In this document: piece by piece, positions 46,136 to 57,800 of the stretch | Layout of the letters: every line of letters starts with the position of its first letter | How positions within the stretch are numbered: the first letter of the stretch is position 1 | Source of the DNA: Gnetum montanum | Lineage: Eukaryota; Streptophyta; Gnetopsida; Gnetales; Gnetaceae | Length of the DNA stretch: 64,000 nt | Direction of reading: 5' to 3' | Assembly (NCBI GenBank): GCA_015680685.1 | Contig: MNCI01018082.1 | Location: 189,534 to 253,533 of the forward strand | Notes under the pieces: generated by a model | What the model saw: the letters and a program-made list of their open reading frames with translations, nothing else | The model's database searches: none | What the model was told of the DNA's origin: nothing | Program-made: the position numbers and the translations under genes

Positions 46136-46990
46136 CTAGGGATCCATAACATTGTATAAAATAATATAGCCTGTAGGGTATTTGTGACAACCTTTAGGAG
46201 CAAAGCCACCCAATGGTTTTTAATGCTCCCAAATGCCTCTATCAACTCATGGCAAGAATTTAAAAATAAGTTCTTACTTCAATTTGAACAAGTCACTAGC
46301 CCAACCATAGCATCAAGCTCTTTTACAAGCTTGAGGAAAATACCTCGGGAAAATGTCCATGACTACAACTTACAGTTCCTCCACCAACTTGTTTATGTGC
46401 CAAGTGAGATGCATCCACAACTTGGTGGCATCCTCAATTTTTACTTATCAACTATTGATTCATTCTTTGCCTATGCCATTAAATCTCATCCCAACATAAT
46501 AGAAATACAAGGAGCAATGGCTAAAGCCATCAAGTTAGAACAAATTACCCTCATGAATAGCATTCAAACCCAATTTGGGATGATGAGTGTTAGCAACCCT
46601 ATGCAATCTAGTCCTCTACATTTACCAACTTTTCCAATGACCAATACTATGTTTCAAAGTCCCACTTCCCTTCAAATGACTCAACCTACAAATAGTTGTT
46701 TTTAGGATCCCACATCTTCTTCATTCCTACCATATAACACTAATTTGAATGATGACCAATTGAAGGCCTTAATTCAATTAATCATAAACCCAAACAAGAT
46801 ATCTAATCTTGTTAAACCCCCAACTTAAACTCAAAATTAGATAACCCAAATGTTAACTTCGTCTCAAAAACTTTCCAATGAAGTAGTTAAATTAAAGTGG
46901 AACAACAACAAGGGTCCTATACAATCTGAAAGGTCAAGTACATCAATCAATGAGGATTATTGTTGTTTTCATAACATTAGGCAACACTCT
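46136..46990 (+). pseudogene. Gypsy element C gag, C-terminal half
   Basis: It resumes the frame of 36991-37347. From 46142 it reads IHNIV, stop, NNIACRVFVTT, then the capsid signature FRSKATQWFLMLPNASINSW (46193-46252) and FKNKFLLQFEQV, open to a TAG at 46703. A gag zinc finger of the form YCCFHNIRQHSKKTC (46960-47005) follows, a CX2HX4HX4C variant like the YCxFHxxxGHxTxxC fingers of plant gypsy gag. It differs clearly from the gag of A and B, so C is another lineage. Confidence 0.8.
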
Positions 46991-47437
46991 AAGAAAACTT
47001 GTCCTTAATTTCTAGCACTATATGGTGAAAATGCCCAAAGTTAACAAAATGGGAAACCCCCTATTATGGTCCTTAATGTACCTCATGAAATAGAAAATGA
47101 AGAGGTTTTCTCATTAGAACAAGTTATGGTAAACAATCCCAACCCACATAATGCTCGCTACCATAGACTTAGTGAAATTATAAACAACACACAACAACAA
47201 ACTAGGAATGATCCTTATACTCCTCCAAACGAAAGAGCTCCTAGTCAAAAAAACACAAATACTCAAAATAGGTCATCCCAAACAAATGATCCACAATGAT
47301 CAAACCCCACTGCCATACTTAGAAGAACTCAACCTCAATAAGAAGCCAACGATGAACATAAGACTTATGATCTAGTTGAGGTTTTGTAGAAAATTAAAGC
47401 CAACATTTCAATGTATGACCTTTTATAATTTAACAAA
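46991..47437 (+). pseudogene. Element C gag-protease linker
   Basis: Asn/Gln/Pro-rich stretch, open at 47066-47299 (IENEEVFSLEQVMVNNPNPH, then NTQQQTRNDPYTPPNE). Disordered-looking, no catalytic motif. Confidence 0.6.
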
Positions 47438-48169
47438 ATGAAAGATGCAATTCAAAGGATAGTTCACACACCCAAAACCAATAAAGAAAAATCCACATCC
47501 TCCACAAGGCAAGTTCACTTCATAGAAGGCCCTAATGCATTATCTATACAAAATGCAAACAATTCCATGATGAGCAAGAAAGAGCAACCTCCTTTCCTAA
47601 CAACTTTGATTATTTTAGGAAATAATGTTCATAATTATTTGATGGATTCTAGAGTGATTGTTAGTGTCATGCCACTTGAGTTATGTAAAACCTTAGGAGT
47701 ACGAATGCCACCACAAACAAGAAGTGTGATACAACTTGATGGGTCTAATGTACTTGTAGTAGGGTCATTGAAAGAAGTGAAAGTACAACTTAAAAAATAC
47801 CCTACATTTACATGTTATACAAATATCTCAGTAGTTGATATGTCACCCACTTATGGTGTGCTCTTATCTAGGACTTTTGGAGCCAAGTTTGGGGGCTTCT
47901 TTAGGTCAAATTTCTCAGAACTATTAACCCCTATCAAAGGAAAATATGAATACATGGTGATACCAAGAGAGCCTTTCTACAAACAAGTAGTTACAACATT
48001 TGATCAACAAAATCAATCTTTGGAAAATCAAAACACTAACCTTTATATTGGAGTTATTGAAGTTGAGCATGGTGAACATGTTATAAATAACCATTTGAGT
48101 GAAATTACAAAAATAAATTCTTTTCCTCATATAGATTCCATCCAACCTTATCAAGCTTTTAGAGAGTGA
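47438..48169 (+). pseudogene. Element C aspartic protease region, 243-codon open frame
   Basis: The longest open frame among the elements apart from the deadenylase. After a basic N-terminus (HFIEGPNALSIQN), a retropepsin-like fold is seen: NNVHNYLMDSRVIVSVMPLE (47618-47677), where the catalytic D-S/T-G has become D-S-R, then LCKTLGVRMPPQ and VVDMSPTYGVLLSRTFGAKF (47833-47892). The distal part (SELLTPIKGKYEYMVIP) is the usual stretch before RT. The lost Gly of the active site predicts an inactive enzyme. Confidence 0.75.
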
Positions 48170-48748
48170 AAAAAATCTATGAAGATAGCTTGCCTTATCA
48201 TCAACGTGTTGGAAAGAGATTTCTTTTGAGTGACCCACCACCTTTAAGGGAGGACAAAGATATAAATGAGATCCCAACCATCAAAACATTAGAAGGTGTG
48301 CTAAATTTTGATGACATAACCATTGAACATATTCCTAGAGAAGCTGTACTCGATGAACTTTTAGAATCTAAAATTATTCATCTTATAAAACATTCAAGTT
48401 CAACATCAAATATAGTGCCTAATAGAAAACAAACAAGAAAATTATGAGTAGGTCTTGATTTTTGTAATCTCAATCATCAACAAATTGTTAAAAGGTAGTT
48501 TAACAAGAAACATGCAAGTGAAGTCTTTAAAATAGGAGATCTAGTCAGAGATAGAGCATCTAGTCAAATTGGCCCTCAAACTAAGTTCTCACCTATGTGG
48601 TTAGGCCCATTCCATGTTACAAATGTCATTGGCCCCAATGTACAAAATTTTTGATTTGCAAGGACATAAGTTACATAGGAATTTTAATGCATTTTATCTG
48701 AAGCATTTCTACTTAGGTGCCCCACATGGACACCTAGTAGATTCTTAG
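48170..48748 (+). pseudogene. Element C: pre-RT stretch fused to integrase C-terminus
   Basis: 48166-48447 is an open acidic segment (DITIEHIPREAVLDELLESK). From about 48490 the sequence is the end of integrase: FNKKHASEVFKIGDLVRDRA (48501-48560), PQTKFSPMWLGPFHVTNVIG (48576-48635) and, after a one-base shift, DLQGHKLHRNFNAFYLKHFY (48655-48713), ending TAG at 48746. RT, RNase H and the integrase core are missing, so about 2 kb or more has been deleted near 48450-48490. Confidence 0.75.
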
Positions 48749-49560
48749 TTGCATTTTCTCTTCTCCTTCACCATGCATTTCATTTGTATATAGTTGCATT
48801 TGCATGTTTTCTTTGTATTTCCATCATCTCTTTCTTGGTGGATTGGTTTTAATTTTTGTTTTTCATATGATTTTGATAATCATTATGATCATTTAAGTTA
48901 CTAGGCATTGGGTCATCATAACACCATTGGAAAATAATGCAAGTATAATGCTTTTTATATCCAATTACTATTACATGAAATATATTTTATATTTTATATT
49001 TCAATAATGCTATGATTCTTTCCAATCTGTTCCAAGGTTTTAGTTTTATTAATTATGTTAGATTATGGAAGATGAGATTTATGCTAACCTATCATGTAAT
49101 CATCATGATCATGTGAGTGTAGGATATGTGACATTGGAGAATGGTTAGCCACAATCACTAGGTGACCTTAGAAAATTCCATTTTCCCTCTCCTAAGCCCT
49201 AGCCCTCAAGTGTAATGATCCATGGCTACCTTGTTATTAATAGGGTGAAGTGTGTTCATCTTCACTTGAGAACCCTTAGCCACCCAAGAGACCTACTATA
49301 ATGTCATCAAATTGTAACTAAAGGCACATACACAAGGGTTAAGCTGCACCATGGAAAAATTTTTGAAAGCATCATATTCTTTGGTAGTGCAACTAATTGG
49401 CTAGACTCATGTTGGAAGTATTACCTTGAGAATGAAGTACACCATGAGCAAAGTTTCCTAAAATAAAAAAGAGAAACAAAAGAAAATGAATGAGGACCAT
49501 GTTCATTAGTAGTGTAATAAGTTCTTGAGTGTGATGGGGCCTTCCCAACAACTAAGGTAG
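48749..49560 (+). other. Probable 3' tail of element C, no gene
   Basis: AT-rich, with TTTTATATTTTATATTTCAA-like stretches. No LTR partner is in the window, so the end of C cannot be placed. Confidence 0.4.
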
Positions 49561-50293
49561 AGCCTCCTATCTCTTCTCAGAAGTAGACATGCAGTAGGAA
49601 ATAGCATGTAGCCTCTTTCCTCCCTCTCGGTTTGCATAGTAGGCAACGATAGGTGACAGCAAGAGACGAACAGGCTTTAACAAGTAGCGAATAGCAGCAT
49701 CAAAGACAATAAGGGGAGGCATACAATAGGCGTAGGAGCTATGAAGCGCATGTGTGCAACAACATGCAACAAACAATGAGTGTGTGTAGCAAGCGCATTG
49801 TCAAAAAGTAGATGTGCTGCACAGTCCAGGCACAACGGTAGTAAGCACAAGATTTGATGCATCAACTCTAGTAGTAGTGGCAAGAAATTTCCTTCGGCAA
49901 TGCATGATAATTGACATGCAACAACAGTAGCAACTGGCACCAAAGGCCAAGGGGTGGTAGCATTCCTGCAACAAGAACAACCCCTCTCTCTCTTCCTTGA
50001 AGATGAAAACATGTGTAGATGATAGCAGACATGTCTATACACAACATGTCAAAGGCTCTCTCAATGGTAGTCTCTCTTGGTAAACATGTCAACCCATGGC
50101 ATGCATCAAAGTCTCTCTCTCTCTCAGCAACAGGCATTGACAATAATAGGCATCGATGTCTACAACTGGTCTAGGGGAGGTAGTGATAATGTAACCAACA
50201 ACAATGATGCGAGGCAAGCAATCAACTCTAGGCAGTGTTAAGGAAGAGTGTGGTAATCGACGGTAAGCTTTATTGATAAGCAAGTGGCAAATA

Positions 50294-50349
<56 letters not shown>

Positions 50350-50520
50350 AGCATCAACGTTGCTAGTGGTGCACGTGCTGATAGCAGTCAACAATGAGAA
50401 CTGTGGAAATGGTAGCAAAGAGGCAACACATTTCAGAAATGGTCAGGTTTTCCTAGTAGGTAGTGGGTACCACTAGTAGCAATGGACCGACAACAGTAGA
50501 GGGGACAAGGGAAAAGTTTA
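49561..50520. other. C/A/G-mixed non-coding region
   Basis: Less AT-rich than its surroundings and full of GCAACA, CAACAATG and AGTAGTAG words. Overlapping minus-strand open frames (49677-50042, 49868-50143, 50089-50418) are low-complexity (Leu/Cys/His or Arg-Glu runs) and have no recognisable family. Confidence 0.5.
50300..50347. repeat. (CT)24 microsatellite
   Basis: A perfect run of 24 CT units. Shorter CT runs lie nearby at 49983-49995 and 50112-50124. Confidence 0.95.
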
Positions 50521-53230
50521 AATTTTTTAGTTACCTACTATTATTTTCATGAAGTCTTGAATTTCAAGATAATTATTCAATTTAAGTCTTCATGATTTTC
50601 AATTTGATTTACTTTTTTTTGGAAATGCCACGTAGCACTCTCTAGCTAAGATTATTCCTAGGTTTCCATACCCATACAAGAGGCACCCTAGGCAATAGTC
50701 TCCTCAAACGAGTTTTTTTCCTGGTGTTGATGTGTCCAAAATTTACGCATCAGCAGCATCCTAGTATCATCTTGATCACTTGCAAGTTTTCCAACCTATT
50801 AAAAACCTTCATTGCATGAACACTTTGAATAGTTAAAACTCTTGTGATCTAGTTGGCCTTAGTTACAGTAGTTAGGGTAGCTCCTCCAGGCATGTTCAAC
50901 ATTCCTACAAGAATGATATGTAATGAGCACACAAGAAGTCCCACCACTTACTGAGTATTGTTGTAACTATTGCTACTACTACTTTCTAGATCGAAAATCA
51001 TGGGCCTACTTGAATCCATTTGACTTCTCAAAAGATGTTTGATTCCTCTTCTAAGAAAGATCACAACATGCTACCTTCACCAACTAACTATACTCTAGAT
51101 CCATTTCTAAATTAGGACATATCAGAGGAGGTGTATCTCCTTAAGTTATAAGTTTGGAAGTTGCTTCAAAAAGCTGTAAATATTCATGGCTCAATACAAA
51201 GCTATTTTTTTTTCTTTTCTTATTTCAATCCCATCATCTTATACTTGTGTTAGAAATATTCCATATGGATTTATAGTTTTTACTTTGAACTTTCTCTTGT
51301 ATGTATCTATGCGATTTGGATTTCAAATTATATGATTAAGATTTTTAAAAATACTTATTTTTAGTAGTTTCATGATATGTTTTAAAGTAAGTGTCTTACT
51401 TTAATGTTGTTGTCATATTTATTTTTCATACATTTGCTATAAATTTGATAATATCATAATCTCTATTCTAATTATAGAAATTTTTTCTCTACACATTTTT
51501 TAGATTCTAATTTTCAATTTAATATTTCATGCTTAATATTTCAGCCATAGGTTAAAATTTGAATTTAAATGTTTTTTAGATTAATTTAATAATGCCTTTA
51601 AATTTTTAGTTAAGTACAACTGGTTAATTTGGAGTTTTAAGAATGTGCTCTACCACTTTGACTATTCTAGGGTTACCGTACTTCTATGGAAGATTGCCTA
51701 GGCAATTGTCTCTTTAAACATGTTAATTCGATAGGTGTTTTCTCTAAATAAATTTACACATCAATAATAACTTTCTATTTTAAGTAGTTTTCTATATATA
51801 GTAAAATGAACAAAAAAAATAACATCATATCTCAATCACACTCAACCATATGATATAAGTCTACTATGAGTGATTGAAAAGACAAAGACATGTAATTATT
51901 ATAACCACCTAACCCATCCACATATTATAACACGGTCTACCACATATACTTGTAGATTGGAATGGCTAAGCATGTAACATACTTGCACCTTATTAAGTAT
52001 CATATGTCTCTGCCACTTTGTAAGCATGTTTTCTTATTCATGCATTTGTACAATCCCTTACATATAGGAAAAACAACAATAATTTAAGATCATTCTAAAA
52101 TACATTATGTATGATTCAAATATTTAGCCCTTATTACTTCAACCCACATGATATTTTCTTTCATAATATAAATTTTTAAGCTAACTTTCCTAAAAGAATC
52201 ATATTAAAATAATATAATTTTTTAAGTCCAAGTCTACCATATTTGCATGGATGATAAATTATACCACAATCTAATTTAGAAATGTTTTTTTTTCTTGGCT
52301 TCCTCTATATCTTGCCAAAGAAAGTCACATTTTAATTTTTTAAATATTTTTATAACTTCATTTAGGATCTAAAGACATTATTATATTAAATATAATGAAA
52401 TAGACTGAAGACTATTCTAAATTAACTATAATCTTTCCATCATGATAAAAAGCTTTTCTCACCAACCAATGAATCTCTAAATTATCTTCTTGAAAACATT
52501 AGTCTACAACTCTAACTTATTTCTTTCATAAAATAAAGGTACATACAAATATTTTCTTTGAAGGCTAGCCCTATCATAGTTTATTTGTAATATTCTTGTT
52601 ATTTTCTTTAAAAGATGAGAAAAATGCTTTTATCAAAATTAGCCTACACGAATTTAACATACTAGATATATGTTTCTTTGGTTTCAAGGAAATATAAGTT
52701 TCTTCACATGTAAAATAAGGTAAACTATAAGCTAATGTAATTCTAATTTCAACACAATTAGTTATGTTACCAATTTACTAAACAAGTTTCAAATTAGTGT
52801 TTAATCTATTTTAAGATTATTAAAATCTAGTCCTCTTTCTTAGGAAAACTTCTAAAGATGAATTGACTATCATTTGGAACTTGAGCTTTGTTCATTATTT
52901 GGAAGCATAGAGATGATACAATGTATAATAGCCTTATAAAATAAAAGTTAATATTTACAATAACCTTCTACTTCAGAAACATTATTGAAGATTGAATAAT
53001 CAAGCTTTCTACCATTGTTTTCTTATAAGACTTAAGTTAATGGAACAATGCACCATACTTTATATGAGAGATATTTCAAATTTAGCTCGAAGATGTAAAA
53101 GAGGATTATCACCTAGAGGTTCAATGCTCATCCTGCTAAGTAGCATCTTGGAAAGGTTAGCAAATAAGCAAAATCCTATCTTATGAGTGGTTGTGCTGAG
53201 ACTTGAAAACCTAGATCTTTGAGTTAAATA
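50521..53230. other. Non-coding, no gene seen
   Basis: Strongly AT-rich. Two related short stretches, CTCTAGCTAAGATTATTCCTA (50640) and GACTATTCTAGGGTTACCGT (51659), each followed by a CCTAGGCAAT(A/T)GTCTC block, suggest a diverged repeat about 1 kb apart. No coding region is supported. Confidence 0.5.
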
Positions 53231-53438
53231 AATTATGCACAATTTTTATGTGAGACAAATCCTTTATGTACACATAAATGCAACGAAATTGAGTCCACAT
53301 ATTTAAGAAACAAAGAAATTATGCAAAAATTTCGAGTGAGAAATGCTCTGGTCCATCAACGCAATGAAACAAAGTCCAAATATTCACAAAACATAAATTA
53401 GGTACTATTTCCATGAAAGAAATGCTTTTGTCCACACA
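53231..53438. repeat. 86-bp degenerate tandem repeat, about 2.4 copies
   Basis: Unit 1 53231-53316, unit 2 53317-53401, partial unit 3 from 53402. Shared words: AATTATGCA, TGAGA.AAATGCT, GCAA(C/T)GAAA..GAGTCCA and ACATAAA. Heavily diverged. Lies about 1 kb upstream of the terpene synthase. Confidence 0.55.
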
Positions 53439-54240
53439 CATGAATTATTGGACCATAGCTAAAAAGATTCACCGATTGAATTTGATTGAATAAAGAGTTC
53501 ACCATGAATGATGGTCGGGCTTCCAGTTGGAAATCCTCTAAACATAGGGATGGTAAGCCATAGACAATAAGTGGGACCATCCTCCATGTACACGACAGGC
53601 AAGACAAGAGTGAGTGTGAGCACACATGATGCCACACAATGATTCCAAATCCTCACTGTGCAGTAGAGGAGGTGCTGCTGCCGACTTTATCGTGTATCAC
53701 ATTGCAGCAAGGAGGTTTGTATGCCCTCCGTTTGAGAAAAAAGAAAGAGCGATTGAGGTAGGCTTAGGGTTTGTTTGTTTAGATGAATTTAAAGATATCC
53801 CATTGGTAAACAGACATCCTGAGTTTATGGATTCATGAATTTCAGTAAAATTTGAATAATATAGAGAAACAAAAGAAATCATAACATGAATTTGGAAATT
53901 GATTTTTGTAAACCTTCAAGGAAAACCAAACAATTTTTTAAATATAGCATTTATTATGTACAGATGAAGTACTAGGAAAGTGAGTGGATCAGCCAAAGCT
54001 TAATTAGGCAACAGAAAAATTTTAGGAAAATACATGAATAATCAAGAGCCTAATCTCTATTACGTAACTCATATTTTATAATTTAAAAAACAAGTACTTC
54101 ACCTACGCTCCAAATAATGATCATGTTTCTCTAACCCTAATTATAAAGCTAAAGCCCGCTGTTGTCAACCTCGAAGCCAAAATTTGGGGCTTTCAATTTA
54201 ATTTGTTACTGAACAATGGCTTACACGGCTTACGTGGAAA
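53439..54240. other. Upstream region of terpene synthase, no gene
   Basis: No supported gene. The open frame at 53626-53838 (plus) has no recognisable family. Confidence 0.45.
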
Positions 54241-54241
54241 G

Positions 54242-54264
54242 TTGACTCATAGTGCAACCACGTG
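54242..54264 (+). promoter_or_regulatory. Candidate W-box and G-box near TPS promoter
   Basis: TTGACTCA at 54242-54249 contains a WRKY-type TTGAC core. CACGTG at 54259-54264 is a G-box. Both lie about 160 bases upstream of the first TATA-like site. Short motifs occur by chance, so this is only suggestive. Confidence 0.3.
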
Positions 54265-54340
54265 CAACATGCAAGGCCATGAACTGTTCATGCTTTTGGC
54301 TTTTTTCCTTCCTGCATGATTGGAACCTCATCTCTGAGTT

Positions 54341-54860
54341 ATGTTCAATCTATGTTGTGTGGTGTAAAATGAAAACTGGTAAGGAAACATGAATTCTGCC
54401 CAATTATGGTATGTAGCCTCTACAAATAAGATAGGAGCTAGGCAAGGAAGGCGTACAAGTCTCTTTTTTAGTTGCAAAAAAAATGTTCTGATTGTTTAAG
54501 CTTTTTAGGTGAAAAAAAAATTTGTTCTGGTTCTTTGAGCTTTTTAAGTGAAAATGTCTCAGAGCGTTCCAGTCGGCCAACGTGCTGCTTCTGTGCAATG
54601 TTCAATCTATGTTGTGCGGTGTAAAATTAAAAAAGTGGTACGGAAACATGAATTCTGCCCAATTATGATATGTAGCCTCTATAAATAAGGTAGGAGCTAG
54701 GCAAGGAAGGCGTACAGGTCTTTTTTAAGTTGCAAAAAAAATTGTTCTGGTTGTTTAAGCTTTTTAGGTGAAAAAAAAATTGTTCTGGTTGTTTGAGCTT
54801 TTTAAGTGAAAATGTCTCATGCACAGAGCGTTCCAGTCAGCCAACGTGCTGCTTCTGTGC
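54341..54860 (+). repeat. Tandem duplication of TPS promoter and start of exon 1
   Basis: Unit 1 54341-54597 and unit 2 54598-54860, period about 257, nearly identical. Each holds GGAAACATGAATTCTGCCCA, a TATA-like site, the T/A-rich leader and the ATG with the first codons (54554 and 54812). Unit 1 lacks six bases after ATGTCTCA, and its reading leaves the gene after VQ, running into unit 2. Confidence 0.9.
54680..54687 (+). promoter_or_regulatory. TATA box of the terpene synthase
   Basis: TATAAATA, 132 bases before the ATG at 54812, at a normal distance for a leader of about 100 bases. The corresponding place in the upstream unit (54421-54428) reads TACAAATA, a weakened version. Confidence 0.55.
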
Positions 54861-57800
54861 AGTTTCATGGCAATGTTTGGAAAGAAGAACTTATTCTATC
54901 CCTGTCGTCACTTTATTCTGTAGGCACTATATCATTTTTCTTCCTACATTTTATTTTTTAGTTTTAAATATTTCTATTTGATTTATTGTTTTTTTTTCTC
55001 TCTATTATCTGAGTTTTAATTTTTTTTTTCAGGAACCCCAGTATCTGAAGCAAGCTGATAGCCTTGCAGCAGAAATGAAGCCAATTATAGCGGCCCAAAG
55101 CAGAAAACACAGCTCACATTCTGACTTAATCGAATGCCTTGAGTTGGTGCATGGTCTTCGATCTCTTGGAATACACAAGTACTTCACGGATGAGATTAAA
55201 CATGCTCTTGACTATATTTACAGGTCTTTCACAACATCTTTGATCATTTTTACTTATTGTCTCTTTTTTCCTGTTTAATGTTTTTGATATATTAGTGATT
55301 TGGATGAAGCAGGTTTTGGAATGATGACAAAGGAGTTGTATTTGGGAGTAGAGACCATGCATACCCAAATCTTCTGAGCACTGCGTTGGCATTCAGGATT
55401 CTGAGACTCAATGGTTACCGCGTTACAGCCAGTAAGTTACCCAAACCTTAGCATAGAGACAAAATTTATCAAAATCAGTTTTTAGCTTATTCCATTCTCT
55501 ATTATATTTCTTTTGTCAACAAGGTCAAACCATACCATCGACTGTGCTTGTCATGAATTTTATACGTTGATATTCCAGGAGCAATAGGAACTTTTCCCAT
55601 AGAAAAATATTCTAAATTCAGAGGTTATCCTCAGCCTAAGAGCGGGCAAGCACCAGCATTGACAGATGACGAAACATACGTGAGAAGTATCTTGAATTTG
55701 TTTTGTGCTTCTTACCTGTCGTTTCCACAAGAAGAAACGTTGCAGGAAGCAGAGCATTTCTGCATGAAATATTTGAAGACGTGGTTGAAACAGAAAGAGT
55801 ACGGAAGCTACGACGACAATCTAACACAAGAAGTAAACACTCTGATCATATTAATATACCATCCACCAACAACATGGATTTTTCTAGAGTCTAGTGTCAA
55901 CAACTTGTGATGGTTTCGTGCATAGTTTTTTAAGTCGGCCACAGATCGCTAGTTTAAGCATAAGTTGCGAGATTAAAATTTTTGCCCCACCTTCAACTAA
56001 ATGGGCAAACTTTTATAATAAATCTTATTTTCTAGAAAAATATTAATGGTTTTAGGTGTATTTTTTAAGACTTTTAATTTCAACTCATCCTGGCTCCCTA
56101 ATGTATCTATCATGATTCTTGATTCTTGAAACATGCTGACCTATATATTTCTGAAATATATAAAGATCAGGTTGATATATGTTGCAGGTGAAATTCGCAT
56201 TGGAGTTTCTTTGGCATTGCAGCCCTCCCATGTGGAAAGCCACACATTACATAGACATTTATCAATTAAACCCACATTGGATAAGGTTTTGTTTTTTCAA
56301 TTTATTTTTTTTATTAAAATACATCCCTCAACAATATTGTTTTCTTAGATGGTAAGGTTTGGGTTTAAACTTGGTCACACTGCCATAGTGCCACTAGCAA
56401 GTCTAGCATTGAGCCCCCAAATGATAACTTTTTAAAAAATATATATAATTTATATGATCTTTATGATGAATTTCAAACCATTTTGGCAGCTTACCTTTGA
56501 ACAAGAAGATTTTGGAGCTGGCAAGGTTAGATTTTAACATAAAGCAGGCACTTTATCAACGAGAGATGAAAGAATTTATCAGGTAATCAATTCGGATTAA
56601 TCCAATAAATTTTAACCCAATTGTAATTTGTTGGCTTCCAAGCAAACAAGTTAGCAGCTCGAGAGATGAGGTAATGATATACCTAAGCTAAAATCAGAAA
56701 TTCTTGTTACATGCAGATGGTGGAGAACAGATGAAGTTCCTAAACTGAGCTACATGCGTATCCGCCCACTTGAATGTTATTTCTACGCAGCTCTGGCCAT
56801 TCCTGATCCGGAATATACTCATGCAAGAATGGCATTAGCAAAAGCTACGATGCTTGGATATGCCCTTGATGACACAGCTGATAACTTCGCAACATATTCT
56901 GAATACAAGCGTTTCTACGAAGCTTTTGATCAATAAATAAACCTCCAATCATGTTTCCTTGCTTTAGTTTTTCTTGGTTTAAGCTTGACCTGTCAAAAAT
57001 TTACTAGTATGAAGAGTTACCATTCATCATTTGTTTTACATGCATGGTGCCAGAGGGGATCTTTCCATGCTGGAAACAGGGTCTTATCCGGAAGAGATAA
57101 AACTTGTTCTAAAATTTGCAACCAAGTGCATGGAAGAAACTGCATTAGCGGCTAATGGAAAGTTTGGACCTGATTTGACTTCTCTTCTCAAAACAGTTGT
57201 AAGTCATTAACTGTTTATTTATCACAAACGAGAAAATAATTATCCAAATAAATTTATCCCATTTACATTTTGATATAGAACCGCTGACAATGGTATGTGT
57301 TATAGTCACTAAGTCAGATACAGGCGTACCTACAAGAATTGAAGTGGAATGAAATAAAATATATTCCATCATTTGAGATGAATTTGGAGGTCACTTCTAT
57401 CTCTGCAGGGTTGCGCTTCAGTGTCCATGCCTTAGTTTTCATGGATACAAAATTTGACATGGATAAGTATACATATATATTCAATCTTGGGGGCACACTC
57501 ATTAGATTATTTGATGACCTGGCAGATTTTGAGGTATATATATATTCTTAATGTTTCTTAAACTAAGCAAATTTTCGTTCATAATTTCAACTTTTGGTGC
57601 AGGATACAAACAAACCCTCCAATGAAGTGAATATTGTGGAGTCTTTTCTGGCTTACAATCCCCATAAATCACATGAAGATGCTTCAAGGTATACCAGAGG
57701 CAAAATATGTCACTTATTAAAGTAAATGAATTTTTGGTACTTCGACGACGAAGATGGCTTACCTGTGGACTGCAAGACAGTTTGTTATAATATTTGCAGA

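Noticed and set aside
49677-50418. Overlapping minus-strand open frames of 90-120 codons
   Set aside because: Low-complexity, Leu/Cys/His-rich or Arg-Glu repeats produced by the CT run and repeated CAACA words; no domain and no start context.
54404-54598. 64-codon minus-strand open frame over the TPS promoter
   Set aside because: Antisense of the duplicated promoter and leader; repeated FFHLKSLNNQN text reflects the repeated T-rich leader.
55659-55910. 83-codon open frame continuing past exon 4
   Set aside because: It reads through the intron 4 donor at 55833; only the exon part has terpene synthase similarity.
56933-57053. Minor-class (AT-AC) intron as an explanation for the AT donor
   Set aside because: The acceptor is AG, and the donor ATAAAT does not match the conserved ATATCCTT of U12 introns; a mutated GT donor is simpler.
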